From: Burkholderiaceae bacterium
GTDB lineage: Bacteria; Pseudomonadota; Gammaproteobacteria; Burkholderiales; Burkholderiaceae_A
Length of the DNA: 47,642 nucleotides
Direction: 5' to 3'
Assembly: GCA_018882795.1 (NCBI GenBank)
Contig: VERJ01000002.1
Span: forward strand, 76,049 to 123,690
Shown: one piece after another, positions 15,354 to 24,246 of the stretch
Numbering within the stretch: position 1 is the stretch's first letter
Layout of the letters: each line of letters begins with the position of its first letter
Position numbers and translations under genes: made by a program
Notes under the pieces: model-generated
What the model was told of the DNA's origin: nothing
Databases searched by the model: none
What the model saw: only the letters and a program-made list of their open reading frames with translations

Positions 15354-16731
15354 GCATCAACCCCTCGATCTCATCGGCGTTCACGGGAACGCCGCGTGTC
15401 AGCAGCCGGGCACCCTCGGCGGTGACCAAGGCGTCGTCTTCAATTCGGATGCCGATATTCCAAAATTCTTGCGCAATATCGGCAGCGGGTCGGATGTAAA
15501 AACCGGGCTCAATCGTCATGACCATGCCCTGCGCAAGCGGCGTGTTCACATCGCCCACGTCATGCACGTCCAGGCCCAGAAAGTGGCCAGTGCGATGCAT
15601 ATAAAAACGTTTGTAATCGCCTGACTCAATCAGTCCATCAAGTGATTGGTTTTTTACGAGTTTGAGATCCATCATGCCCTGGGCCAGCACACGCACGGCA
15701 GCATCATGGGGTTCGGAAAAAGCAGCACCGGGTCGCGTGGCGGCAATGGCGGCCTCCTGTGCAGCTACCACCACATCGTAGACCGCACGCTGTGCGCCAC
15801 TGAATTTGCCGCTGGCAGGATAAGTCCGCGTGATGTCGGAGGCATAGCCATCGAGCTCACAGCCGGCATCGATCAGCACCAGTTCAGCGTCGCGGATTCT
15901 TCGGCTGCCCGCCCGATGGTGCAGGATGCAGCTGTGGGGCCCACTGGCCACAATGCTGCCGTAGGCCACCGATTGCGCACCCGCAGCACGGAAGTGATGC
16001 AGCAGCTCGGCCTCGATTTCGAATTCATGGTGGCCGGGAGTGGTGAAGCGCATGGCACGCCGATGGGCCTGAGCCGAGATATCGGCGGCCCGCTGCATGG
16101 TGGCGACCTCAAAATTGTCTTTGATCAGGCGCTGACGCGCAATCGCCTGGCTGATATCCACAATGCGATCCGGTGCGTTTACGCCCGCCCGGCCTTTGGC
16201 CCTTAGGGCATTGAGCCAATGACGCAGTTTTTCATCAAGCTCGGCGTGAATGCCCATATGGGCATAAAACGCGGGCATGTTGGCCGCCAGTTCAATGATG
16301 GTGTCATCAAGTGATTCAATGCTGATGGCGCGATCCATATGGAAGCGCTCTGCCGCGCGCTGCGGCCCCACGCGAACACCATCCCAGATCTCGCGCTCGG
16401 GGTCCCGGGGCCGACAGGCCAAGATGCTTTCTGATTCACCCTTGGCATCCACACGCATGATCCACCAGGCATCGGGCTCGGGAAAGCCAGTCATGTAGAG
16501 AAAATCGCTGTGGCTGCGAAATGGAAATGGATTGTCGCGATTGCGGATGATTTCTTCGCCTGCGCAGAGCACGACAACGCCACCGCCCTGCGCCGCTATC
16601 CATGCGGCCAGGCATTCCCGGCGGCGTAGATGCTGATCGCCATGCGGGGGCAGCAGGACTTCCTCGGGCCGCAGTTCTGCGGGCAATTGACTCAGGAAGT
16701 CGTCGTTGAATCTGGGCTCCGGTCCATTCAT
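15346..16731 (-). CDS. pepP: Xaa-Pro aminopeptidase PepP
   Basis: A 461-residue cytosolic M24 metallopeptidase that removes an N-terminal residue before proline. The N-terminal domain has the family signature (FPFRSHSDFLYMTGFPEPDA near residues 70-90). The pita-bread domain provides all five metal ligands: Asp in LVLIDAGCELDGYASDITRTYP (two), His in HRTGHFLGLDVHDVG, Glu in TIEPGFY and Glu in GIRIEDDALVT. Length is normal. It lies 25 AT-rich bases after murU. Confidence 0.96.
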   Translation of the reverse strand: MNGPEPRFNDDFLSQLPAELRPEEVLLPPHGDQHLRRRECLAAWIAAQGGGVVVLCAGEEIIRNRDNPFPFRSHSDFLYMTGFPEPDAWWIMRVDAKGESESILACRPRDPEREIWDGVRVGPQRAAERFHMDRAISIESLDDTIIELAANMPAFYAHMGIHAELDEKLRHWLNALRAKGRAGVNAPDRIVDISQAIARQRLIKDNFEVATMQRAADISAQAHRRAMRFTTPGHHEFEIEAELLHHFRAAGAQSVAYGSIVASGPHSCILHHRAGSRRIRDAELVLIDAGCELDGYASDITRTYPASGKFSGAQRAVYDVVVAAQEAAIAATRPGAAFSEPHDAAVRVLAQGMMDLKLVKNQSLDGLIESGDYKRFYMHRTGHFLGLDVHDVGDVNTPLAQGMVMTIEPGFYIRPAADIAQEFWNIGIRIEDDALVTAEGARLLTRGVPVNADEIEGLMRG

Positions 16732-16756
16732 ATCTTTTAAAAAATAATTGTTCTGC

Positions 16757-17515
16757 CTATGTTTGATTTAGCTGAGCAAGCCGCTCTGGCGTCCCCACAT
16801 CGCACCACAGCCCGCGATAGTGGCTGCCGGTGCAGCGGCCCTCGGCCACCGCCCGATGCAGCAGGGGAGCAAGTGCGGCCCGCTCGCCAGGGGCAATGCT
16901 GGCAAACAACTTAGGATCATAGACCCCAATGCCGGAAAAGGTCAGGCTGCCATGCTCGGGCCGTCCAGTCACCCGCGCGGGCTGGCCATGGACCGCCGGC
17001 GCCAGACCAAAATCGCCCTGGGCATGATGGCTGGGGTTATCGACAAGGATCAGATGGCAGCGCGGGCGCTGCAGGGAATTGGAAGCGGCGGTGCTCGCTC
17101 GCATCCACTCGCCCGCGATTTCAAGGGCCTGGGCCATGGGCCAGTCGGTGAAGATGTCTGCATTGACGACAAGAAAAGGGCTTGGATTGTGCTGGCCACG
17201 ATCATCAATCCAGGGCTGGGCCGCGGCGATGCCGCCCCCGGTCTCCAGTGCGCCCACCGGCTCCTGGGAGTAGCGTACCTTCACGCCAAACCGATCACCG
17301 TTGCCGATATGTTGACGGATCTGGTCTCCCAGGTGCGCCAGATTGATCACAATCTGTGTGATGCCGGCATTGGAGATGGCCTGCAGATGCCAATCAATCA
17401 GCGGTCTGCCCTTTACGCGCAGCAGGGGCTTTGGCGTGGTGTCGGTCAGTGGCCGCATGCGCTCGCCACGGCCAGCAGCCAGCACCATCGCGTGCATGAT
17501 GGGTCGTGTTGCCAT
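16757..17515 (-). CDS. murU: N-acetylmuramate-1-phosphate uridylyltransferase MurU-like
   Basis: A 252-residue nucleotidyltransferase. The signature AMVLAAGRGERMRPLTDTTPKPLL near the start, then INLAHLGDQIRQHIG, VVNADIFTDW (metal-binding Asp) and the late LWCDVGTPERLAQLN define the sugar-phosphate pyrophosphorylase fold. It is read as MurU, which makes UDP-MurNAc from MurNAc-1-phosphate in cell-wall recycling, because it overlaps the amgK stop and the pair is divergent from lptD, the arrangement in Pseudomonas putida. The inner ATG at 17497 would give the shorter MHAMVLAAG start. A different sugar phosphate substrate is possible. Confidence 0.85.
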   Translation of the reverse strand: MATRPIMHAMVLAAGRGERMRPLTDTTPKPLLRVKGRPLIDWHLQAISNAGITQIVINLAHLGDQIRQHIGNGDRFGVKVRYSQEPVGALETGGGIAAAQPWIDDRGQHNPSPFLVVNADIFTDWPMAQALEIAGEWMRASTAASNSLQRPRCHLILVDNPSHHAQGDFGLAPAVHGQPARVTGRPEHGSLTFSGIGVYDPKLFASIAPGERAALAPLLHRAVAEGRCTGSHYRGLWCDVGTPERLAQLNQT

Positions 17516-18567
17516 CAGGCGCAGCGCTCCAGCAGTTTTGCAAGCGGACCAAGGCCCTGATAGCGCCGCGCAACCCCCATTGCGTAGCGCATCACCAAGG
17601 GCAGGTCTTTCAGATAATTATCTTTGCCATCACGGTAGTGCAGGCGCGCAAAGATGCCCAATACCTTCAGGTGTCGCTGTAGACCCATCCATTCAAAATC
17701 GCGCCAGAAATCCGCGAAATCCTTGGCCACGGGCAGCCCCGCCTGGCGAGCATGCTCCCAGTAGCCGATTGCCCAGTCGATTTGTGTTTCTTCAGTCCAC
17801 TCCACATAGGCGTCGCGCAGCAAGGAGACCAGGTCATAGGTGATGGGTCCAATCACAGCATCCTGAAAATCCAGCACACCGGGGTTGTTCTTGCCCGTGA
17901 CCATGAGGTTGCGGCTGTGATAATCACGATGCACGATCACCACGGGCTGACTCAGGCAACGCGCCGCGATGAGATCGTAAATGGCAAAGAGTTGCTCTCT
18001 CTCGGTAGGACCAAGAGCAATGGTCCTGTGGCGCCCCAGATACCATTCATCAAATAGACGCATCTCTTGCATGAGTCGGCCTTGATCGTAGGGCGCAAGC
18101 GCAGCAACTGCTGTCTGATTTTCAGGCGCAAGGCTGAAGGTCTGCAGCCGGATCAGGGCCTGGCAGGCATCGCGATAAAGATTGGCGCAGGCATGGGGCG
18201 CATGGCCCAGACCTGAGAGTGCCTGGGCATAAGTGGTGTTGCCCAGATCAGCACACAGCAAAAACCCCTGTTCGAGGTCTTGGTGCCAGATGGTTGGCAC
18301 GTGCAGGCCTGCCGCAAGCAGCAACTTGTCGATGGCGACAAAAGGCTGGATGTTTTCTTTTTCCGGCGGGGCATCCATCAGGATCAGGTGATCGGGCTGG
18401 CCCTGGTACGCGCCGTCGATGCGGAAATAACGGCGAAAAGAGGCATCGCTTGAGGCTGGGCGAAGCGTCTCGGGTGCGAGTGCCCAGCCGAGTTCCCCAA
18501 GCCGGGGGGCCTGATCTTCGATCCAGCGGAGGGCCTGCGCTAGGCGGGCATCGGGCATTGCATTCAT
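17515..18567 (-). CDS. amgK: N-acetylmuramate/N-acetylglucosamine kinase AmgK-like
   Basis: A 350-residue aminoglycoside-phosphotransferase-fold kinase. Its active site is explicit: VIVHRDYHSRNLMV near residue 215 (HxDxxxxN catalytic loop) and GVLDFQDAVIGPITYDLVSLLRDAY near 235 (metal-binding Asp). The N-terminal SSDASFRRYFRI is the family's nucleotide-binding start. AmgK phosphorylates the anomeric carbon of MurNAc or GlcNAc, feeding MurU. It overlaps murU by one base. It starts 66 bases from the divergent lptD ATG chosen here. Confidence 0.87.
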   Translation of the reverse strand: MNAMPDARLAQALRWIEDQAPRLGELGWALAPETLRPASSDASFRRYFRIDGAYQGQPDHLILMDAPPEKENIQPFVAIDKLLLAAGLHVPTIWHQDLEQGFLLCADLGNTTYAQALSGLGHAPHACANLYRDACQALIRLQTFSLAPENQTAVAALAPYDQGRLMQEMRLFDEWYLGRHRTIALGPTEREQLFAIYDLIAARCLSQPVVIVHRDYHSRNLMVTGKNNPGVLDFQDAVIGPITYDLVSLLRDAYVEWTEETQIDWAIGYWEHARQAGLPVAKDFADFWRDFEWMGLQRHLKVLGIFARLHYRDGKDNYLKDLPLVMRYAMGVARRYQGLGPLAKLLERCA

Positions 18568-18571
18568 GAGG

Positions 18572-18598
18572 TTGTCAGGGGGAGGGCCTACCTATAAT
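18572..18598 (+). promoter_or_regulatory. Candidate lptD promoter in the amgK-lptD gap
   Basis: TTGTCA (18572-18577) and a perfect TATAAT (18593-18598) are 15 bases apart, short of the ideal 17. The -10 lies in CCTATAATAGG, which is nearly its own complement, so TATTAT is offered to the opposite strand toward amgK. Transcription would start near 18605, which argues against lptD starting at the ATG at 18604. Confidence 0.45.
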
Positions 18599-18633
18599 AG
18601 GGCATGCATTTTTTCGGGACCGTCACGCTGCGG

Positions 18634-21111
18634 ATGGACCGCGTCGTGACGCCGGTGCCGACGCGTTTTCTTCGCCTATGGCATTGCTTCGTTGGGCTGG
18701 CTGTCGGCTGCATGGGCAGTGCCGCCTGGGCCTTTTTCCCGATTGGGAGTTGCCCGCATACCGAGGCATCTCCACAACCCGTTTTGCTTGCTCAGGCAGG
18801 GCCGGCGCAGGGCGATGCGGCCATGCCCAGAATCGCATTGGCTGATGGGGTGAGTCCGCCATTTGGCGTGAAGTTCGATCCGATCCTGAATCTTGAACCC
18901 TCCTCAACCAGTGACACGCCGATCTACATTTTTGGCCAGGACATTTCCGGCCAGACCGATGATCTGATGGAGTCGCGGGGAACTGCAGAATTTCGCAAGC
19001 TGGGACTCTTTATTAAAGGCGATCTGATTCGCCACGATCTGGTCAACGATGAGTTGTTTGCAGAAGGCAATGTGAAGCTCTTTCGCGAGGGCGAGTACTT
19101 CGAGGGCCCACGTCTGCGTCTCAAGCTCGGCATTACCCAGGGCTTTTTCGATCAGGTGACTTATCAGCTGGTGTCCACGGGGGGCAGGGGTACTGCCGCC
19201 CAGGCCGAGTTTATTCAGCCACTTGAGACCCGCTTCAAGCAGGCCACCTACACCACCTGCCCGCGCGATCGTCCGGCCTGGGAGTTGCGCATGGGCGAGA
19301 TGCTGATTGATCAGGTCCGAGAGGTGGGCGTGACCAAATCCGCAACCCTGTATTGGGGCAATATGCCGATCGTGCCCTTCGGCAATTCATCGTTTTCAAT
19401 CGGTGAGGGCCGCAAGTCCGGCTTTCTGCCGCCTTCTTACACCACGTCAACCCGGCTGGGCCTGGATGTGCGTGTGCCCTATTACTGGAATATCGCGCCT
19501 CAGCACGACATGACGCTTTATCCGCGTCTGATCACCAAACGGGGCGTGCAGCTGGGCAATGAGTTTCGTTTTCTGCGTCCCAATGCCGCAGGTACGGTCG
19601 CCTTTGAGGTGTTGCCCGATGATATGGTGACCAAGACCACGCGGCAGTTCGGCTCTGTGATCACCACGCTGCGTCCGACGAACAACGTCACCTTGGGTCT
19701 GAATGTGCAACGTGCCTCGGACGATAACTATTTCTCCGATCTGGGTAACTCCCTGCTGGTTTCTGCCCAGCGTCTGCTCCCTGGATCGCTCACCATGAGT
19801 GCTGCGGTGGCGGGCTGGAGTGTGAGGGCCGAGGCGCAGGAATTCCAATTGCTGCAGGATAGGGCCGCACCCCTGATCCAGCCCTATAGCCTCGCCCCCA
19901 AGATCACGGCTTCCCGCAGTCATCGTGCTGCCCGTGATCGGGATGAACTTCCTCTGGATTGGAATGTCTCGGGAGAAGTGGCTTCTTTTCGACATCCCAC
20001 CATGGCAGAGGGCGAGCGTGTTGTTGGCACAGGCGCTGTGTCGTGGCGGCATTTTCAAGATGGTTTCAACATCACGCCAAAGCTGTCCTTGCATGCAACC
20101 CATTATGCTCAGAGCCTGGAGGGGAGCCAGGCACTCACGGCCGAGAAATACCTGAATGCCCCGCTAGGCATCTACACCAACAATGTGGGCGTCACGGCCA
20201 CATCCTATACCCGGGTATTGCCGACATTTTCTACTGATGTGTCCACCACCTTGGAGCGGCCCCTGAAGCTTGGCAACACTGGGTTGGAGCAGACACTTGA
20301 GCCACGCATCACCTATGCCTATACACCCTATAAAGATCAGTCAACCTATCCGGTTTTTGATACGGGCTCACCCACGCTGAACTTTGCGCAGCTTTTTTCC
20401 GATCAGGCATTCAATGGACACGATCGAGTGGCGGATTTGAATCAGGTCACTGCTGGTGTGACATCGCGCTTCATTGAGGACCAAGGTGGAGCAGAGCGGC
20501 TGCGTGCTGCGGTTGGCCAGCGTTTTTATTTTGCCGATCAGCGCGTGATCTTGCCGGGTGGCACGGCCCGGACCGACCGGCGATCAGACTTGATGGGACA
20601 GGTCTCGGCCCGTCCGAGAAAAGACCTCACCATTGATTCCTTGGCCCGATATACGCCGGCGTCCTCTCAGTGGCAGAGCCTCTCGATTGTCAGCCGCTTC
20701 AACCCCAAACCTGCCAACACCCTGAGCGTGGCCTATCGATTTGTGCGTGAGTCATCCAACACGGTGGATTTCGCCTTTCAATGGCCGGTTGCCCGTCACT
20801 GGTATGCGGTGGGCCGCTACCAGCAGGCCCTGCGCAATGTGGGCGGTACACAGAATAATTTAAATCCGGGGCTGGTCGAGGCCCTTGCCGGATTCGAGTA
20901 CGATGGCGGCTGCTGGGTTGGACGCGTTGTGGCCCAGCAATATACTGCCAGCGCTAGCCAGCGGAACACGACCATCTTTTTCCAGATTGAGTTAAATGGT
21001 CTGGCCCGGGTGGGCACGGATCCCATGGCAGCGCTGAGGCGGAATATTCCGAACTACCAGATGATCAATCAGATCACGCCCCTGCCATCCAAATTTGATA
21101 ACTTCCAGTAA
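18634..21111 (+). CDS. lptD: LPS-assembly protein LptD
   Basis: An outer-membrane barrel of 825 residues from this start. It forms the LptDE translocon that places lipopolysaccharide in the outer leaflet. The signal peptide ends in GSAAWA; the N-terminal beta-jellyroll (OstA/LptA-like) spans about residues 110-230 (NDELFAEGNVKLFREGEYFEGPRLRLKL), and the large barrel follows with many alternating strands to the end, including RKSGFLPPSY and GFEYDGGCWVGRVVAQQY. The two cysteines in TYTTCPRD and YDGGCWVG could bridge the two domains. An ATG at 18604 is in frame but would be nearly leaderless given the TATAAT upstream. The gene overlaps surA by one base. Confidence 0.96.
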   Translation: MDRVVTPVPTRFLRLWHCFVGLAVGCMGSAAWAFFPIGSCPHTEASPQPVLLAQAGPAQGDAAMPRIALADGVSPPFGVKFDPILNLEPSSTSDTPIYIFGQDISGQTDDLMESRGTAEFRKLGLFIKGDLIRHDLVNDELFAEGNVKLFREGEYFEGPRLRLKLGITQGFFDQVTYQLVSTGGRGTAAQAEFIQPLETRFKQATYTTCPRDRPAWELRMGEMLIDQVREVGVTKSATLYWGNMPIVPFGNSSFSIGEGRKSGFLPPSYTTSTRLGLDVRVPYYWNIAPQHDMTLYPRLITKRGVQLGNEFRFLRPNAAGTVAFEVLPDDMVTKTTRQFGSVITTLRPTNNVTLGLNVQRASDDNYFSDLGNSLLVSAQRLLPGSLTMSAAVAGWSVRAEAQEFQLLQDRAAPLIQPYSLAPKITASRSHRAARDRDELPLDWNVSGEVASFRHPTMAEGERVVGTGAVSWRHFQDGFNITPKLSLHATHYAQSLEGSQALTAEKYLNAPLGIYTNNVGVTATSYTRVLPTFSTDVSTTLERPLKLGNTGLEQTLEPRITYAYTPYKDQSTYPVFDTGSPTLNFAQLFSDQAFNGHDRVADLNQVTAGVTSRFIEDQGGAERLRAAVGQRFYFADQRVILPGGTARTDRRSDLMGQVSARPRKDLTIDSLARYTPASSQWQSLSIVSRFNPKPANTLSVAYRFVRESSNTVDFAFQWPVARHWYAVGRYQQALRNVGGTQNNLNPGLVEALAGFEYDGGCWVGRVVAQQYTASASQRNTTIFFQIELNGLARVGTDPMAALRRNIPNYQMINQITPLPSKFDNFQ

Positions 21112-22601
21112 TGTCAGTGCAAGCAAATCGACCGCATTTTTTTGATCTTTCCCGCCTGGGGTTTCCCGTGGCGACTGTGCTGCTGGCGGTGGTGGCGGGA
21201 CTGATGTCGTTGCCGCTTGGCGCCCAGCAGATTGCTCAGTTGAAGCCCCCTGCTCAGGCCAAGCCAGCTGCGCAAACAAAATCAACGCCGTCAACCAAAG
21301 CAGCCCCTGCCCCTATCCTTACCCCTGAGGCGAAGACGCCTTCGCAGCCTGCTGATACTGCGCAATCACAATCCTCCAAGCTGGTTGATCGGGTCGTGGC
21401 TATTGTGAATCGGGAGATCATCACGGCCAGTGAACTGGCACGGCGCGAGAAACAGTTTCTTGCCAATCTGAAGCGGCAGGGCGCAGAGATGCCGAACCCA
21501 TCGCTGCTGCGCGAACAGCTCCTTGAGCGCATGATTACGGATCGGGCCATGTTGCAGATGGCACGTGAGACTGGTGTTCGGGTAGATGAGGTGACTCTGG
21601 ATCGCAGTATCTCCAGAATCGCAGAGCAAAATGGCCTTTCGGTGAGCGGACTGCGCAATCAGCTGGAGTCGGAGGGCATTTCCTTTGCCGGATTTCGGCA
21701 GGACATTCGCGAGGAAATTATTCTGACCCGGCTGCGAGAGCGCGAGGTTGACAATAAACTGCAGATCACCGAGGCCGAGATTGATACTTTCTTAGCGGCC
21801 CAGGGCCAGTCTCTGCAGCGCGTGGACGAGCTGAAAGTTGCACAGATTCTGGTGAGGCTTCCCGAGCAGGCCAGCCGTGAGGCGGTCGCGGAGGCCGATG
21901 CCCGTGTGAAGAAGATTCTGGAGCTCACACGCTCACCACGGACTTTTGCCAGCATCGCTCAGGAATTTTCTGATGCACCGGATCGTGATCAGGGCGGCAG
22001 CCTGGGATGGCGCACTCGTGATCGGCTGCCCGCATTGTTTCTTGATGCGGTGGCGAACTTAAAGCCGGGCGAGATCAGCAAGCCCCTGCGCAGCCCCAAT
22101 GGCTTTCATATTCTGCAGCTCGAAGACAGACGTTCCGGCCTGCGCACACAGGAAGTCGCTGTGCACCGTGCGCGGCATATCCTGATTCGGATCGATGCGC
22201 AGGTCAACGAAGAGCAGGCCCGCAGGCGATTGCTGGATATCCGCAGGCGCATTGAGCTTGGCGCGGATTTTGGCCAGATGGCCCGAGACTATTCTCAGGA
22301 TGTTGGCTCCGCACCAAGGGGTGGTGAGCTGGACTGGGCCTATCCGGGAGACACCGTGCCCGAGTTTGAGCGCGCCATGTTTGCTTTGAATCCCGGCCAG
22401 ATCAGCGATCCAGTGCGCTCAGTCTTTGGTGTGCACCTGATTCAGCTGCTGGAGCGCAAGCGTGAGCCGCTCACCGAGCAGCGTCTGCGCACGGCAGCCC
22501 GCATCGCCCTGCGCGAGGAAAAGCTCGCCGAGGCAACGGCCGAGTGGGCACGCGAGGTCCGCGCCAATGCCTATGTCGAAATCAAACGCGACGAGCGCTG
22601 A
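21111..22601 (+). CDS. surA: Periplasmic chaperone / peptidyl-prolyl isomerase SurA
   Basis: A 496-residue periplasmic chaperone for outer-membrane proteins such as LptD. A signal peptide (ending near LPLGAQQ) is followed by an unusual low-complexity linker rich in Ala, Pro, Lys and Thr (about residues 45-85). Then come the SurA N-domain (LVDRVVAIVNREIITASEL) and two parvulin rotamase domains (about 240-345, with LKVAQILVRLP, GSLGWRTRDRLPALFLDAV and NGFHILQLED; and about 355-455, with VHRARHILIRI, GGELDWAYPGDTVPEFERAMF and FGVHLIQLLE). E. coli SurA has 428 residues; the linker accounts for much of the difference. Its end overlaps rsmA by 29 bases. Confidence 0.97.
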   Translation: MSVQANRPHFFDLSRLGFPVATVLLAVVAGLMSLPLGAQQIAQLKPPAQAKPAAQTKSTPSTKAAPAPILTPEAKTPSQPADTAQSQSSKLVDRVVAIVNREIITASELARREKQFLANLKRQGAEMPNPSLLREQLLERMITDRAMLQMARETGVRVDEVTLDRSISRIAEQNGLSVSGLRNQLESEGISFAGFRQDIREEIILTRLREREVDNKLQITEAEIDTFLAAQGQSLQRVDELKVAQILVRLPEQASREAVAEADARVKKILELTRSPRTFASIAQEFSDAPDRDQGGSLGWRTRDRLPALFLDAVANLKPGEISKPLRSPNGFHILQLEDRRSGLRTQEVAVHRARHILIRIDAQVNEEQARRRLLDIRRRIELGADFGQMARDYSQDVGSAPRGGELDWAYPGDTVPEFERAMFALNPGQISDPVRSVFGVHLIQLLERKREPLTEQRLRTAARIALREEKLAEATAEWAREVRANAYVEIKRDER

Positions 22602-23427
22602 GCCACACGTTGCCCGCAAGCGGTTTGGGCAGAACTTCCTGCATGACCCTGGCCTGATTGCACGCATCATTGATGCAATTGGCCCCCAGCCGAGTGATCG
22701 GTTGGTGGAGATTGGCCCCGGCCAGGCCGCGATCACGGCACCTCTGATCGCCGCAGCGGGCCATGTTCATGCCATCGAGATTGACCGAGATCTGGCGGCA
22801 AGGCTGCATGAACGATTTACATCGGCGCAACTCACCATTGATCAGCAAGATGTACTGCGGGTGGATTTCCATGGGCTGTCTGCGCGTCTGGGTGGAAAGC
22901 TACGAATCGTGGGCAATCTGCCTTACAACATTTCCAGTCCTATTCTGTTTCATCTGTTGGACGCCGCCGATGTGATTGTTGATCAGCATGTCATGCTGCA
23001 AAAGGAAGTGGTCGATCGCATGGTGGCGGATTGCGGATCGAAGATTTATGGCAGGTTGTCAGTGATGCTGCAGGCCCGCTACCGCATGGTGCGTTGCCTG
23101 TTAGTGCCGCCGGGCGCTTTTCATCCTGCGCCTAAAGTGGACTCCGCAGTGATCCGTATGGTGCCGCTCGCGACGGATCAGGTGCGGGTAAACGACTGGC
23201 CGATTTTTTCCGCCGTGGTGGCACTGGCGTTTTCTCAACGCCGCAAGATGTTACGCAATACCCTTGCGGGCTATGCAGATGCGTTGGATTGGCAGTCGCT
23301 GGGCATCTCCCCCACCCAACGGGCCGAGGAAGTCTCGGTGGAAAAATTTATCGCGCTGGCCAATTACGTGGCCAGCCTGCCATCTGCCTCAGAAGGTGGG
23401 CAGCGTATCGAGCCGGGCCTTGCGTAG
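22573..23427 (+). CDS. rsmA: 16S rRNA dimethyladenosine transferase RsmA (KsgA)
   Basis: A 284-residue SAM-dependent methyltransferase that dimethylates A1518 and A1519 near the 16S 3' end. KRFGQNFLHDPGLIARI near residue 17, the SAM loop LVEIGPGQAAIT, and the catalytic IVGNLPYNISSPILF near residue 112 are exact family motifs; PPGAFHPAPKVDSAVIRM follows. The ATG at 22573 gives a normal N-terminus; the frame is open further back inside surA without similarity. pdxA, which often sits between surA and rsmA, is absent. The 3' end overlaps a convergent gene by 39 bases. Confidence 0.97.
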   Translation: MSKSNATSAEPHVARKRFGQNFLHDPGLIARIIDAIGPQPSDRLVEIGPGQAAITAPLIAAAGHVHAIEIDRDLAARLHERFTSAQLTIDQQDVLRVDFHGLSARLGGKLRIVGNLPYNISSPILFHLLDAADVIVDQHVMLQKEVVDRMVADCGSKIYGRLSVMLQARYRMVRCLLVPPGAFHPAPKVDSAVIRMVPLATDQVRVNDWPIFSAVVALAFSQRRKMLRNTLAGYADALDWQSLGISPTQRAEEVSVEKFIALANYVASLPSASEGGQRIEPGLA

Positions 23428-24246
23428 CACCGATTTGCCTTCTTCATAGTTCGGCAGGATCTCGGCCACCTCATCCCAGAAGCTCTTGCTGTGATCCATG
23501 GTGTAGGTGTGCGCCAACTCGTGGGCGATCACATAGTCGATCACTTCCTGGCTGAAATGAATCAGCCGCCAGTTCAGCCGGATATGACCATCCTCGGTGC
23601 AGCTGCCCCAGCGGCCGCGGGCATTGCTCAGACTGAACTTAGAGAAAGCACGGCCCGACTGATTGCTGATGGCTTTCAGTCTTGTTGCGAACAATGTTTT
23701 GGCTTGACCCTGGAGCCAGGCGTGGACGGTATCGCGAATCTGTTCCATGGTGGCCTCGGCGGGAAGTGCCAACTGAAGCTCACGGCGAAAATCATCCCAC
23801 TGGGTCTGCCTGAGGGCAGGCGCGATCATCAGCGTGAGTGGTTTGCCCAGATAGTGCAGTGATGCGCCATGGGCCCATTGACGCTCTGGCACGAGCCGAT
23901 GCTGTTCGCTTTGATGCCACTCCGCAAGGCGTGCCAGCAGCCACTTTGATTTTTCCTGCAGGATGTATTCGATGTCGCTGATGGGTACCCAGCGCGGCGC
24001 ATTGACCTGGATCATGCCCTGACCAATCGACATGCCCACGGTCTTGCGGCGTGTGCGTTTCAATAACCAGGGCACTGCATGGCCCTGCAGTGCAACAGTG
24101 CGATGCTTTTTGCCAGTGCGGTTGGGTGGAAGCGATGGCGCCTTGGGGTCGGCGGTAGTGGATCCGCCGGTGGAGGGTGACTGTTGTGCCGACGGTGGGG
24201 TGTCCGCCGAGCCGAAGGGCAAGAGAAACTGCTCAAGCAGTGTCAT
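23389..24246 (-). CDS. YgjP/SprT-like zinc metallopeptidase (DUF45)
   Basis: A 285-residue protein of the YgjP-like DUF45 group. The zinc site is YVIAHELAHTYTMDHSKSFW near residue 240 (HExxH plus a third His after DH), preceded by the family motif ARGRWGSCTEDGHIRLNWRL. The domain occupies about residues 60-285. The first 50 residues are a Pro/Ser/Thr-rich, probably disordered extension that most relatives lack. The ATG overlaps the plsC stop by four bases (ATGA). The biological substrate of the family is unknown. Confidence 0.9.
   Translation of the reverse strand: MTLLEQFLLPFGSADTPPSAQQSPSTGGSTTADPKAPSLPPNRTGKKHRTVALQGHAVPWLLKRTRRKTVGMSIGQGMIQVNAPRWVPISDIEYILQEKSKWLLARLAEWHQSEQHRLVPERQWAHGASLHYLGKPLTLMIAPALRQTQWDDFRRELQLALPAEATMEQIRDTVHAWLQGQAKTLFATRLKAISNQSGRAFSKFSLSNARGRWGSCTEDGHIRLNWRLIHFSQEVIDYVIAHELAHTYTMDHSKSFWDEVAEILPNYEEGKSVLRKARLDTLPTF

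Noticed and set aside
19447-20103. 218-residue open frame on the minus strand
   Set aside because: Antisense to the lptD barrel; no signal, no domain, and its His/Gly/Gln-rich composition marks it as a shadow.
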